From assembly GCF_000018685.1 (NCBI RefSeq), contig NC_010001.1, forward strand, positions 3,624,001 to 3,688,000: 64,000 nt of DNA. The letters are read 5' to 3'. The stretch is from Lachnoclostridium phytofermentans ISDg (GTDB taxonomy: Bacteria > Bacillota > Clostridia > Lachnospirales > Lachnospiraceae). A program made the translations under genes and the position numbers. The notes under the pieces were generated by a model. That model searched no databases and was not told the DNA's origin. It was given only the letters and a program-made list of their open reading frames with translations. Positions 8,041 to 16,504 of the stretch are shown piece by piece. How positions within the stretch are numbered: position 1 is the first letter of the stretch; every line of letters starts with the position of its first letter.

Positions 8041-9593
8041 TCCTTTCCATGCGGAACTACGTGAACACCTTTTTTACTGTAGTGTATCTTCGCCTTAGTT
8101 GTGACGTATTCAATGCCAGTCAGATTATCAATACTGATACCTATTTCCTTCTTAAAGTCTACAACCTCTTTATTGTTCCAGTTCCCTCTGTTATCTCTCT
8201 TGATTTCTCCTGTACCAGCATACTTGTTGACTAAATCTTGGGTTTCCTTCTCAGTTATAGTTAAGTAACTACGACCTTCTATATAATTATTATGTCCTTT
8301 AATATGCTTGCCCTGTTTACCAGTTTCAATTATTTTTACGGTATCATCAGAACGGATATTATTACGTACTTTCTGGTCCTTATATGCCAGTTGCAACATA
8401 TTCCATTTCTCATCATTAGTATACTTCAAATTTTGGAAATCATCAAGGTTTTTAGGAGTGTCTTTTCCAAGGATACTTTTATACTTGTCATACTGTTTCT
8501 GATCAGCAAGCGTATTATTTGACTTTTTCTCTGCAAGGTCTGCTTGAGGATTGCCCTTAACGTACTTCTCATGCCATTCCTTATATGTCATATCCGCAGG
8601 CACATTATGTGTCTTTCCGGTAACCGGATCTCTTGCTGCTCTTTCCTCTCCTTCGGTGAATTCGTCGTTAAAGTAAGGGCATGTGCAAGTGCGGCAATTA
8701 CAATGGAAAGGTGGCGCAGTAACGTTGACTTTGTACTCACTTATAGGAAAATGGGTGCCATCCATCCCTATGCAAATATCGCTTGTTCTAAGGTCAAGTG
8801 TTGCTACATTTTGAAACTCTTCAATTTCAAGATTTTTATAACATTCCTTCTGAGCCATTGAATGTATAGCTGCTGTTTCAGTCATTACCAAGTTACCGGC
8901 TTTGCTCTTGCTGACATCCATCTTCTTGGCAAGTGCTGCAATAGTCTTACCAGGATCACTTCCACGTATCAGCTGTTGCGTAAGCTCCGTATGTAGCTCA
9001 CGTATAAGCTTTTCTTTGTCTTGCCATATACGACTACTAAAATCCTTGCCATCAGCAGCCCAAGGCTTACGAAGGAAACTACTTACCAAATTATCGTCTA
9101 GTGCATGAAGATCCTTACCTACTCCAGTGCCTTTCGCAATCTCAAAAGCAGATTTATAGTAGGATGATTTAAAAGCTTTATTCAACAAATCCGAGACACC
9201 GCCCTCGTACTCAACAAACAGCTTTTCCACCGACTGCTGTAATTGGAGTTTAACTGTTTCTAGCCTGGTAATGTGTACTCTAGCCGAAGCGTTTTCAAGT
9301 TCCTTCATCCATTTCTGATCAAGAGCATTTTCCTTACCGTACTTAATATATTCATCTACGGTCCAACGGAACTCTTTGACTTCTTTCCGATTCAGATACC
9401 GCTTAGCTTGAGCATAGCTAATTTCGTTATTCTCTGCAACTCGATAATACCATGTAGAAACATCTTTTTCTAATTCACTTGTAGCTCGTCTAAACTGCTC
9501 TTGTAGATCATCGTAATATGCCTTACTCTTTCGATACGTATCGTCCTCTAACTTTTCAAATCGCTTTTTCCAGTACTCTCTACTTTTCGCCAT
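8037..9593 (-). CDS. MuF-family minor head protein with C-terminal toxin-50 domain
   Basis: Residues about 1-200 are helical; 215-305 hold the Mu gpF-like head-morphogenesis domain, with the APPFHCNCRTCTCPYF Cys/His block near its end. A linker follows. The last 95 residues (KHIKGHNNYIEGRSYLTITE ... IHYSKKGVHVVPHGKE) match the pattern of the polymorphic toxin type 50 (Ntox50) domain, a predicted RNase-like effector. MuF-toxin fusions in temperate phages are known to package a toxin in the virion. The gene starts inside the portal stop region, the normal MuF position. Confidence 0.85.
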   Translation of the reverse strand: MAKSREYWKKRFEKLEDDTYRKSKAYYDDLQEQFRRATSELEKDVSTWYYRVAENNEISYAQAKRYLNRKEVKEFRWTVDEYIKYGKENALDQKWMKELENASARVHITRLETVKLQLQQSVEKLFVEYEGGVSDLLNKAFKSSYYKSAFEIAKGTGVGKDLHALDDNLVSSFLRKPWAADGKDFSSRIWQDKEKLIRELHTELTQQLIRGSDPGKTIAALAKKMDVSKSKAGNLVMTETAAIHSMAQKECYKNLEIEEFQNVATLDLRTSDICIGMDGTHFPISEYKVNVTAPPFHCNCRTCTCPYFNDEFTEGEERAARDPVTGKTHNVPADMTYKEWHEKYVKGNPQADLAEKKSNNTLADQKQYDKYKSILGKDTPKNLDDFQNLKYTNDEKWNMLQLAYKDQKVRNNIRSDDTVKIIETGKQGKHIKGHNNYIEGRSYLTITEKETQDLVNKYAGTGEIKRDNRGNWNNKEVVDFKKEIGISIDNLTGIEYVTTKAKIHYSKKGVHVVPHGKE

Positions 9594-10977
9594 CGTCTAC
9601 GTCACCACCTTGTTGCAGGGCGTAATCATAACCGTTTTCCATGGATAGCTCCTTTTGTATCTGCTTCGCTTCTTGGTCAGCATCTTCTACCCACGGGTGG
9701 TTTTTATGAATAGTCTTATCAGATACAATCCCTTGGCTTTGTGAAGCAATTGTGGCAAGCTCTAAATCGTTTGTAATAGCAGTACGTGTCCATGTTTGAA
9801 TGATTGTCTTACACTCTGTATTAAGATACTTACATATTGCCCGTACAAACTCTCCAAATGCAAGTTTAAACTCTGTTTCCATTAGACCCGCTTTTAATTC
9901 CAATAAAGAATATAAATATTTAAGAGCTACCCCCGAAGCATTACCAAACGCCTCCGGTTGTGGGTCAACTCCCTGTCCCTGTTCGAATATAGCTTTTCTT
10001 GTGATATCCAGTAATTTCTCTCTGGCTTCTATAGGTATGTCTATGGTCAAAGTCTGTATACCTGCATGAACATTTTCACCATCATCATCCAGCTTTACAG
10101 TTTTATACTTCTTCAAGTCCTGTAAGAACGGCGCCAGATCAGTTCCACCATACCCGGTCAATACAAAGATAATCTCCTGGATATCTTCCAAGTCATTAAC
10201 AAATCCTGAAAATACTTTGTCATATACATCAATCAACGCTTTAATATTTTCAAGGTCACTTGAATCAACATTATTGTTGAAGAAAGGTATAAAAGGCACC
10301 CTGCCATAATCATGAATAAATGTATCTTGCTGTGAGGATTCACCGTCTACAAAAGAACAAAACATTGTATAAGACTGTAGCCCATCATCCAAAGTATCGG
10401 AAGTCTTTTTACGGAAGGACTGACACTCAGTATCATTCCAGTATTGATATATGGTATATAGTTCTCCATCATTATCATCCAGCTGTTCGTATACTCTTAA
10501 GACTCCACTAAGTTGCTTGTTTAAATCAGCTGTCCATATCGGTATGATCTGCTTTGAATCGACCACACCATATTCGAATTTTTTTTCTGAGTTTATCCAA
10601 TAATGAAGCCATGCTACACTACAGTTAGATGCATTAATACATAGGTCCTTTGTAGTCTTGGCGTATCTATCTCCCAGAACTTCTGTAACCCGTTTGTTGG
10701 AATCGTCATCGCCGATATCGAAAAGAGGCGGTGCAGTGAACATGTACGCTGCCTTTTGATTAACTAATAACCCGTGGAAGTTCCTCGGTATCCGATTGTC
10801 TGCATTACGGAGAGGGTTTTCAGTCTCATCCGATTCTGTCCTGGGCTTATTCTTTAGGACATCATTCTTGTTCCGGTAATATCTTTCAGCTGTAGCAGCA
10901 TTAGTAATAAAATTTGTGTGCCCTGTTGTATACCTCTTAATCACCTTTTTCATTGTTTCTAAATCCATGTTTCTCAC
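9580..10977 (-). CDS. Phage portal protein, SPP1 gp6 family
   Basis: The 465-residue protein follows the terminase and precedes MuF. It has the SPP1 gp6-type start (RYTTGHTNFITNAATAERYY) and an RNFHGLLVNQKAAYMF segment characteristic of the family. It forms the dodecameric DNA entry/exit channel of the capsid. It overlaps MuF by 14 bp. Confidence 0.93.
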   Translation of the reverse strand: MRNMDLETMKKVIKRYTTGHTNFITNAATAERYYRNKNDVLKNKPRTESDETENPLRNADNRIPRNFHGLLVNQKAAYMFTAPPLFDIGDDDSNKRVTEVLGDRYAKTTKDLCINASNCSVAWLHYWINSEKKFEYGVVDSKQIIPIWTADLNKQLSGVLRVYEQLDDNDGELYTIYQYWNDTECQSFRKKTSDTLDDGLQSYTMFCSFVDGESSQQDTFIHDYGRVPFIPFFNNNVDSSDLENIKALIDVYDKVFSGFVNDLEDIQEIIFVLTGYGGTDLAPFLQDLKKYKTVKLDDDGENVHAGIQTLTIDIPIEAREKLLDITRKAIFEQGQGVDPQPEAFGNASGVALKYLYSLLELKAGLMETEFKLAFGEFVRAICKYLNTECKTIIQTWTRTAITNDLELATIASQSQGIVSDKTIHKNHPWVEDADQEAKQIQKELSMENGYDYALQQGGDVDDGEK

Positions 10978-11207
10978 CTGCCTTTATCACCTGCTTTATT
11001 CAGTTTTTGCCTAATATTTTCAATCAGTGCATCAATGATACAGCCTCCAGCCAATAGGCAAAATATCATACATGCTATACACACGATTAAATCTACCCAA
11101 TACTGATTTATAAGTATTTTAGGTAGATAGGAGAATATATCATTTAATAGATTTACCAACCTAGCTAAGACTGATATTTCAATTAAAATTGCAATGTTTT
11201 TACCCAT
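10974..11207 (-). CDS. Small membrane protein between terminase and portal
   Basis: This 77-residue protein has one convincing membrane helix (about residues 39-61, VDLIVCIACMIFCLLAGGCI) and a basic tail. A strong GGGAGG ribosome site precedes its ATG. Its stop overlaps the portal start. I do not recognise a family; it lies where some phages carry accessory genes. Confidence 0.6.
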   Translation of the reverse strand: MGKNIAILIEISVLARLVNLLNDIFSYLPKILINQYWVDLIVCIACMIFCLLAGGCIIDALIENIRQKLNKAGDKGR

Positions 11208-11218
11208 ATTACCTCCCT

Positions 11219-12634
11219 TTATTTTAAAACCGATACACCATTGCCTTTATCAATGCGCTCAGCAATTCCTGTTGTAGCGTCTGGCGCATCATCATGTTTG
11301 TTCTTGCCTTCACGCTGATATTTAGACATAGCACTATAATAATCGGGCCATCTATCACGCCAGTTTTTAGGGAAATAAATGTGGTCCATAACCCATGTAC
11401 TGTTAGAAAGTATTCTAGCAATCTTATTCTTACTTTGATGGAACCACCGAATCTTGGTTTTATTACTCTTAAATGTTTCTCTTAGGATTCTTACTACCGA
11501 ACGGGCAAATCCTCGACCACCATTATTACTTTCTATATCAGCTACGTTTACACCGTGTTCATGGATTCTTTTAGCGGTTTCTGTTTCAGTAACTTCCATC
11601 GGTGCATTGGTATAGTAAATATCTAGGACATAAGCCTCTTTATTATAAACACCATAAATAATATTACAGAGATAATCTGTTCCCTCGTCTGCCGTATCGC
11701 AATATGATTTAATAGCAGTGAATAGGAGATTGCCTTTATCATCCATAGGAAACTTTTCGTATGTTTTAAAGCTACTATATAATTTGCCTTTCAGATCAAT
11801 AGGTTCCTGCTGATAGTTAGCGCTTGCGATATCCTCGCCCATAGCCTTTATCTTGCCAAGATAAGATTTATAGGAAAGCACTTCACTACAAAGCATTTGT
11901 TTCTTTTCTTTATCAACGAGAGCTTTCATGCTTACATGACGAATCTTTGCCCCTTGCTCCTTGTAATGCTCTAACGCTCTTCCAGCCAGATCATCAGAGG
12001 CCCATCTAGTCATAATAATGATTATCTTCCCGCCCTCTTCCAGACGGGACAGCATTGTATTGGTGAACCATTCCCAGTGTTTTTCTTTTACAGCCTCATT
12101 ATTTGCTTCCTCCGCATTCTTGATAAGGTCATCGATTATCATAAGCGAACAACCGAACCCTGTTGCAGTACCAGTTGGAGAAGTAGCTAAGTAATTGTTA
12201 TATCCACCCTCTAAACTCCAAAGATTCATAGCACCATCACCACGCTTTATAGACACCCCAGGAAACACGTCTGAGTACACAGGCTTATATTTATCTGCTT
12301 TCTGTTCCATAATGCTGTTACGGACGTTTTTAGAGAACATGGTGGACAGGGTTTCATTGTATGATCCAGTCATTATCTTTTGTGTTTGGTCCTTACCAAG
12401 CACCCACTCAACCAAATTACCAACTGTCCTAGACTTCCCGTGTCTTGGAGGCTCATTAACTATCATTACTTCATCGTCAGAATCTAAGAACTCTTGGAAC
12501 TCATTGCATAACTCAACCAAGTACTTTCTATCAGACTTATAGAAGTCAGGAGCTTTTAACTGACAATAAAAAAAGAACTCACGTCTTGCAAGTTCTATCT
12601 TTGCACCTAGCTTTATTAACTCTTTATCCATCAT
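11219..12634 (-). CDS. terL: Phage terminase large subunit
   Basis: The 471-residue protein has a Walker A-like EPPRHGKS (E61-S68), a Walker B LMIIDD (D168-D169) and a C-terminal RNase-H-like nuclease region starting with SYCDTADEGTDYLC. This is the motor that cuts and packages phage DNA. It overlaps the small-subunit gene by 11 bp. Confidence 0.95.
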   Translation of the reverse strand: MMDKELIKLGAKIELARREFFFYCQLKAPDFYKSDRKYLVELCNEFQEFLDSDDEVMIVNEPPRHGKSRTVGNLVEWVLGKDQTQKIMTGSYNETLSTMFSKNVRNSIMEQKADKYKPVYSDVFPGVSIKRGDGAMNLWSLEGGYNNYLATSPTGTATGFGCSLMIIDDLIKNAEEANNEAVKEKHWEWFTNTMLSRLEEGGKIIIIMTRWASDDLAGRALEHYKEQGAKIRHVSMKALVDKEKKQMLCSEVLSYKSYLGKIKAMGEDIASANYQQEPIDLKGKLYSSFKTYEKFPMDDKGNLLFTAIKSYCDTADEGTDYLCNIIYGVYNKEAYVLDIYYTNAPMEVTETETAKRIHEHGVNVADIESNNGGRGFARSVVRILRETFKSNKTKIRWFHQSKNKIARILSNSTWVMDHIYFPKNWRDRWPDYYSAMSKYQREGKNKHDDAPDATTGIAERIDKGNGVSVLK

Positions 12635-13196
12635 TTATCAGCTTCTTTAAGTCATCGGTTGATATCCCCTCATAAGGATTGTTAATATTACCACTGACTT
12701 CTATGTCTTGCTTGTCACGCCACTCATTAGGCTTGCGGTTCTTTAACCAGAAGATTTGAGCAGTAGTATCTGGTGTAACATCCTTTGTCTTTCTTTCAAC
12801 CAACACTGTTTTAGTCTGTGGAAATTGCTCTCTTACCAACATAAGATCTGAATCAGTAGCCTCCGGATGCTCATACTTATAATGATTCATGAAAGCCTCA
12901 AGTTTTTCATAATACTCTACCTGATCCATTTTAACACTTATATATTTATCCTCATTGTAGGAATAACCAAGAGCCCTTTTCAAAAGTGCATTCTCAACTA
13001 AAATGTCAACAACTTCCTTGCCCCTTTTTAGGGCCTCACATATCTCACCATACCTGTTTTTCCATTCATACAATGTCTTTGCCGTGATTCCTAAGTTATG
13101 AGCTATCTGTTCATCGGTTAAACCATCTCTAGCATATGCTTCAAGCCTAAGCAAGCCATCTGGTGTTAACCAATATTCATATTTGCCTTTTGCCAT
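12624..13196 (-). CDS. terS: Phage terminase small subunit
   Basis: About 190 residues. An N-terminal helix-turn-helix (GLTDEQIAHNLGITAKTLYE) would bind the packaging site, and the C-terminal part contains IFWLKNRKPNEWRDK, a hallmark of this terS type. The start at 13196 is preferred because AGGAGGTG lies just before it; an upstream in-frame start lacks a ribosome site. A terminator lies 33 bp upstream, so this operon may have its own promoter or read through. Confidence 0.9.
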   Translation of the reverse strand: MAKGKYEYWLTPDGLLRLEAYARDGLTDEQIAHNLGITAKTLYEWKNRYGEICEALKRGKEVVDILVENALLKRALGYSYNEDKYISVKMDQVEYYEKLEAFMNHYKYEHPEATDSDLMLVREQFPQTKTVLVERKTKDVTPDTTAQIFWLKNRKPNEWRDKQDIEVSGNINNPYEGISTDDLKKLINDG

Positions 13197-13228
13197 CAGG
13201 CTCACCTCCTTCATTCTAAAAAATAAAA

Positions 13229-13257
13229 AGACCATATAGCCTAAACTATATGATCTT
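13229..13257 (-). terminator. Terminator upstream of terS
   Basis: Minus strand: 11-bp stem AGATCATATAG/CTATATGGTCT with a 6-nt loop followed by TTTTTATTTTTT. Confidence 0.8.
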
Positions 13258-13338
13258 AACTATTGGTGCAATTTTTTATGTTTTATATTGTTTGTATATC
13301 ACCATAACCAGTATCATGTTGACTACTGGTGTTCAGTC

Positions 13339-13398
13339 TTATTTTAGTATATATAAAATAAAGAGAACAAGTATTAGTATGGTGACAACTTCACTCAT
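13339..13398 (-). CDS. 19-residue hydrophobic peptide
   Basis: An ATG at 13398 follows a good GGAGGTG ribosome site and encodes MSEVVTILILVLFILYILK, a single membrane helix with a terminal Lys. A 7-bp stem ACCAGTA/TACTGGT lies just downstream. The size and character recall type I toxin peptides or tiny phage membrane proteins. No family is recognised and expression is unproven. Confidence 0.45.
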   Translation of the reverse strand: MSEVVTILILVLFILYILK

Positions 13399-13527
13399 TT
13401 CACTGCACCTCCGTATGAAATTAATCTTATATTAACATACAGGAATGCTAAATTATACAGGTATATTACTCCAAACTGCCTCTTGGCAATCAGTCGACAC
13501 CTCCTATTCGTCGTTTTGGTAAAAGAA

Positions 13528-13548
13528 AAGAGCCTACTATTGGCTCTT
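13528..13548 (-). terminator. Terminator overlapping end of 108-residue gene
   Basis: Minus strand: stem AAGAGCC/GGCTCTT with a 7-nt loop, then TTCTTTT. The stop codon of the upstream gene lies in the loop. Confidence 0.75.
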
Positions 13549-13863
13549 AACAATTTGTTTCAACAATCCGTTTGAGATTTTCTTTGATATGAAAAGTTTA
13601 AAATCTTCTTCAATATTAATCACTTCTTTAGCATTAACTTTATTGGACTCATTTACTTTGGCGAGTATAAATGTATAGAATTCTGCTCTGTTAAAATCTA
13701 CTGTTATATTGTATCTATCGTAATATTCCAATACATAATTAACATGATCATTTGAAATTATTCTAGCATCATATCCAAGTATATCGCAGATTCCTCGTTT
13801 TAGGAATTTTTCTATATCATTCTTAAGTTCGATATTTGCTTTAAAAATCTCACTGATATCCAT
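13537..13863 (-). CDS. Hypothetical prophage protein, 108 residues
   Basis: A convincing gene (GGAGG ribosome site, ATG at 13863) for an acidic, probably helical soluble protein rich in Asn, Ile and Lys. Codon use is more AT-rich than in the structural genes. I do not recognise it. It follows the membrane protein gene and ends at a terminator, so the two probably form a cargo unit. Confidence 0.65.
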   Translation of the reverse strand: MDISEIFKANIELKNDIEKFLKRGICDILGYDARIISNDHVNYVLEYYDRYNITVDFNRAEFYTFILAKVNESNKVNAKEVINIEEDFKLFISKKISNGLLKQIVKSQ

Positions 13864-13888
13864 ATATCCTCCAACTATTTCTGCATGT

Positions 13889-14503
13889 TTAAAATATTTC
13901 TATATGTTCCATATCACTTAGCCTTACCGCAATTATAATATCTTCTCTATCACTATAATCCGGTTCGTTATTATAATTTTGATTTGTTAGTTTATCCATT
14001 TTACTATAAGCTGAAAGCGCAAACCAAGAATTATTTTCTTTTTCTTCGTGTAACTTATAGTGCCCGATTATATAATATGGTTTGTCCTTTAGATAAACTT
14101 TCAAATTCGAACCTTGATTGTAGTTAAATATATCTCTCCAAATATCATCATTCGGTGATTTATGAAGCACCTTTAACATAAAAGTATTAACTCTCTGACA
14201 TAGGAACAGCATAGACAGGCAAATTGCCAATATTGTTGAAATAACTGTTGCTACACCTGAAACAAATAATGTTTTTGAAAACAATTCACTATTTATAAAC
14301 GCAACATTCACTATATGAATTAACGCAACCAAAATATAGCTGACTACGCAAGCCATGATGGTTTTAATTTTGTTATTAATTTTTTTTGATGATAAATAAG
14401 AAAAAATAAATATCCCCCAGTATCCGGGGACAAAATATTGAAGTATGTCCGGTATGTAATCAATTATTAATTTAATCTCCTTTATTTTTAGTTCCCCCCT
14501 CAT
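13889..14503 (-). CDS. Membrane protein, DUF6338-like
   Basis: About 204 residues with three predicted membrane helices in the N-terminal half (around 22-36, 45-68, 80-104) and a cytoplasmic C-terminal half containing an NSWFALSAY segment. The FVPGYWGIFIFSYL start resembles DUF6338 membrane proteins found on mobile elements. The start is uncertain: the ATG at 14503 lies inside the preceding small gene and lacks an obvious ribosome site, while AAAGGAG further in could serve a TTG. A cargo role is inferred. Confidence 0.6.
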   Translation of the reverse strand: MRGELKIKEIKLIIDYIPDILQYFVPGYWGIFIFSYLSSKKINNKIKTIMACVVSYILVALIHIVNVAFINSELFSKTLFVSGVATVISTILAICLSMLFLCQRVNTFMLKVLHKSPNDDIWRDIFNYNQGSNLKVYLKDKPYYIIGHYKLHEEKENNSWFALSAYSKMDKLTNQNYNNEPDYSDREDIIIAVRLSDMEHIEIF

Positions 14504-14645
14504 TCTTAGATAAGTTAGATGTCCCAGTCATCAAACTTTTATCAATGGGTTTTGTAACAGTTGTTCCTAATGCGAAATTTACTTTCGAATTTATTTCTAC
14601 AGCTCTTTGTTCCTGAATTTTTCTGTTATTTTCTCTATCACTCAT
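14472..14645 (-). CDS. Small hydrophilic protein, 57 residues
   Basis: An ATG at 14645 with a GGGAGAG ribosome site opens a 57-codon frame starting MSDRENNRKIQEQRAVEINS. The 3' end overlaps the start of the membrane-protein gene in another frame, suggesting coupled translation. No family is recognised. Confidence 0.5.
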   Translation of the reverse strand: MSDRENNRKIQEQRAVEINSKVNFALGTTVTKPIDKSLMTGTSNLSKNEGGTKNKGD

Positions 14646-14712
14646 TGTATCTCTCCCTAATGGTATTCTACATTACATAATATACCAATTTACGTTTTTA
14701 TGCAACATAAAA

Positions 14713-14741
14713 AGACACCCGCTATAAATCAACAGATGCCT
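14713..14741 (-). terminator. Terminator downstream of tRNA-like RNA
   Basis: Minus strand: 9-bp stem AGGCATCTG/CGGGTGTCT (with G-U pairs), then TTTTTATG. It closes the structured-RNA region that begins near 15,127. Confidence 0.65.
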
Positions 14742-14788
14742 TTCTTGGAATAAGATTTTAAGGAGATTCACCATGGCAAGCGAATCAT

Positions 14789-14868
14789 TGGAATAGAATG
14801 GATTCGAACCATTACATGCTGTACTTGTTATGCGGCCGCCAGTGCTCTGCCAATTGAGCTACTATCCC
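14789..14868 (-). tRNA. tRNA-like element with enlarged anticodon region (identity not assignable)
   Basis: Minus strand: acceptor GGGATAG/CTATTCC (7 bp, one G-U), D-stem GCTC/GAGC with loop AATTGGCA, and a perfect T-arm AATGG-TTCGAAT-CCATT, then discriminator A; CCA is not encoded. Between D-stem and T-stem lie 30 nt instead of the usual 22-23. They hold a GCGGCCGC palindrome and no normal 5-bp anticodon stem with a U33-type loop. It is either a degenerate or insertion-bearing phage tRNA, or a tRNA mimic. Confidence 0.6.
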
Positions 14869-14872
14869 ATGT

Positions 14873-15127
14873 CTGCTGGTCTACTTCTCGTAATAGATTT
14901 TCAAACTACAGTTAAGTACTGTATTCCAGCAGAAGTTCTCTTAATGGCTTTGATACCAAGAAGAGAAACCTAGTATTGATAACGCACAAGTCTTTGCAGC
15001 GTAAACGCTATTCTTTTCGAGATTGAGAACCGGAACAAAGTATAATAGAAAATCGGTTCAATCAGCCACCGACCTTATTCAGGTCGATGACCGCTAAATG
15101 GAAGTTCTCAATGGGGCAATACCAAGA
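14873..15127 (-). ncRNA. Structured RNA region with duplicated module, downstream of late regulator
   Basis: This gene-free stretch is rich in long stems on the minus strand. ATTGAGAAC/GTTCTCAAT (15112-15022) encloses the 9-bp hairpin CATCGACCT/AGGTCGGTG (15089-15067). TTCTCTT/AAGAGAA is at 14967-14936. CTGCTGG/CCAGCAG (14932-14873) encloses TACAGT/ACTGTA. Two segments, 15101-15127 and 14933-14962, are related (gaagttctc...aatgg...ataccaaga), indicating duplication of a module. It ends next to the tRNA-like element and probably forms one leader or non-coding transcript with it. Confidence 0.5.
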
Positions 15128-15200
15128 TATAACTTTTCACAATACTAATTATAAATGACCTAAAAACCCATGTAAAGGACATCATTTGGACATGGTTTTA

Positions 15201-15698
15201 TCAATCTAATGATAGTCCGTCTACACCGTATAAATATAGTGAAATCAACCCTTCCAGCTCTATGACCCATCTCATCGCCGTCTTTGAAGAACACGAGAAT
15301 GCACTTGACAGATCATCATAGGTCTTTTCTTCCAGGTAGTGACTAATGAACACTTCGTACTTTTCCGGTGTCCCCTTGCGCTCCTCTTCTGCTTTAAGAA
15401 GCGCTAGACACTTGTCTATATGAGCCACCATAATCATGCTACGGATTCGACTCCTGCGGATACTCATTATGTATAAGTCGTCCTCATCGAGATCCTCTCT
15501 CACAAAGCCAATACTGGCATCTAAAACCTCTGATACTCCTTCATCAACATGTGACTTTATACTGTTGTAGCTACTCATTAACTTCCTAGTTCTCTTTTTG
15601 ATTGCGTTTCTGTTCTTCTTCTTACTATCATTGATAAATTCTTTCACAGCTTTCTTCACTGCCTTATCTATTAACTCGTCTGTTGTAGTTTTTCCCAA
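15201..15698 (-). CDS. ArpU-like late transcription regulator
   Basis: The 165-residue protein has a Lys/Arg-rich N-terminus and a C-terminal sigma-like helix-turn-helix (EEKTYDDLSSAFSCSSKTAMRW) as in the ArpU/RinA group of phage late regulators. It lies upstream of the RNA region and terS, the usual place for a late-gene activator. The ATG at 15698 follows AGGAGG. Its target promoter is not defined; the RNA region just downstream is a candidate leader. Confidence 0.72.
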   Translation of the reverse strand: MGKTTTDELIDKAVKKAVKEFINDSKKKNRNAIKKRTRKLMSSYNSIKSHVDEGVSEVLDASIGFVREDLDEDDLYIMSIRRSRIRSMIMVAHIDKCLALLKAEEERKGTPEKYEVFISHYLEEKTYDDLSSAFSCSSKTAMRWVIELEGLISLYLYGVDGLSLD

Positions 15699-15822
15699 AA
15701 CAATACCTCCTAATATTCGTAAATTATATTTTTAATGTTTTTATTTTCACAATTCATGGACTTAATAGTTATATTTACTGAAATGTTTAGTAATATTTGT
15801 GTCTTTTGCTAATTTACATATA

Positions 15823-15852
15823 TTGTCATTTACTGTAAACTTATAGTATATT
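15823..15852 (+). promoter_or_regulatory. Promoter of the secreted-protein gene
   Basis: TTGTCA, 18-bp spacer, TATATT, about 75 bp upstream of the start at 15930. The remaining spacer (15699-15929) is AT-rich with no other gene. Confidence 0.5.
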
Positions 15853-15929
15853 AAGTATCTCTAATCCGGATATGAGTTGCTTAATATTCTGTAACTTATA
15901 GTTAAGCTTTTTATGAAAGGAGTCATACT

Positions 15930-16382
15930 ATGAAAAATATTATCAAGAAAATTTTTATTATCGCTCTTGTAGCTACTATAACTGTTATGCCATCTACTAC
16001 AGCTTTAGCAGCATCATATCCAACTGCAGTTGTTTACGAAGACACAGTAAAGTATTTTGATTTTAGACCAGACAATTACATATTAAAGCCCGGTGAATCA
16101 TTGGGACTCGATGATATTTTTATGCCAAGCGGCTTTTGGCAGGTCCCTCCTTTTCAAAGATTGAATTTTAGTGTTGACATGCAATATAACGCTGATGTCA
16201 GAATAGTAGTTGTAAAAACTACAGGTAATACATATCAGGAAATCAAAAATGAAGTTATTTATGGTAGCATGGGCTTTAGTTTTACCCTTCCAATGTCAAC
16301 GCAGAATGAAACATATAAAATTGTTATAGTTGGATTCCAACCTGTACCAATTTATGGTTACTGTGCAAGGCTTGTAAATTAA
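15930..16382 (+). CDS. Secreted cargo protein with Sec signal peptide
   Basis: The 150-residue protein begins with a clear signal peptide (basic MKNIIKKIF, hydrophobic core, cleavage likely after ALA-A near residue 28). The mature part is probably beta-rich with many aromatic residues. It has its own promoter, an AAAGGAG ribosome site and a terminator, and runs opposite to the lytic genes, as lysogenic-conversion genes do. I do not recognise the family. Confidence 0.75.
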   Translation: MKNIIKKIFIIALVATITVMPSTTALAASYPTAVVYEDTVKYFDFRPDNYILKPGESLGLDDIFMPSGFWQVPPFQRLNFSVDMQYNADVRIVVVKTTGNTYQEIKNEVIYGSMGFSFTLPMSTQNETYKIVIVGFQPVPIYGYCARLVN

Positions 16383-16391
16383 TTATCTATT

Positions 16392-16424
16392 GGGCTGTCT
16401 ATATGGCAGCCCTCGCTGTTTTTT
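16392..16424 (+). terminator. Terminator of the secreted-protein gene
   Basis: GGGCTG/CAGCCC stem with a 9-nt loop, then a T-rich TGTTTTTT run. Confidence 0.75.
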
Positions 16425-16504
16425 ATCCCTTCATTTCTTGTTACTAATTCAATGGAATGTAAAAACTTCTTTCAATTTATCTACTTAATTCTAGTTTCAT
16501 CGTT

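Noticed and set aside
13250..13435. 61-codon plus-strand frame opposite the 19-residue peptide
   Set aside because: It starts inside a terminator stem and lacks a ribosome site.
14831..14842. GCGGCCGCCAGTG segment resembling a cloning-vector polylinker
   Set aside because: It is short, lies inside an otherwise phage-like tRNA fold, and no other vector sequence is present.
14873..14932. Second tRNA-like cloverleaf (7-bp CTGCTGG/CCAGCAG stem)
   Set aside because: Only 46 nt lie inside the stem and there is no TTCRANY loop; described as part of the structured region instead.
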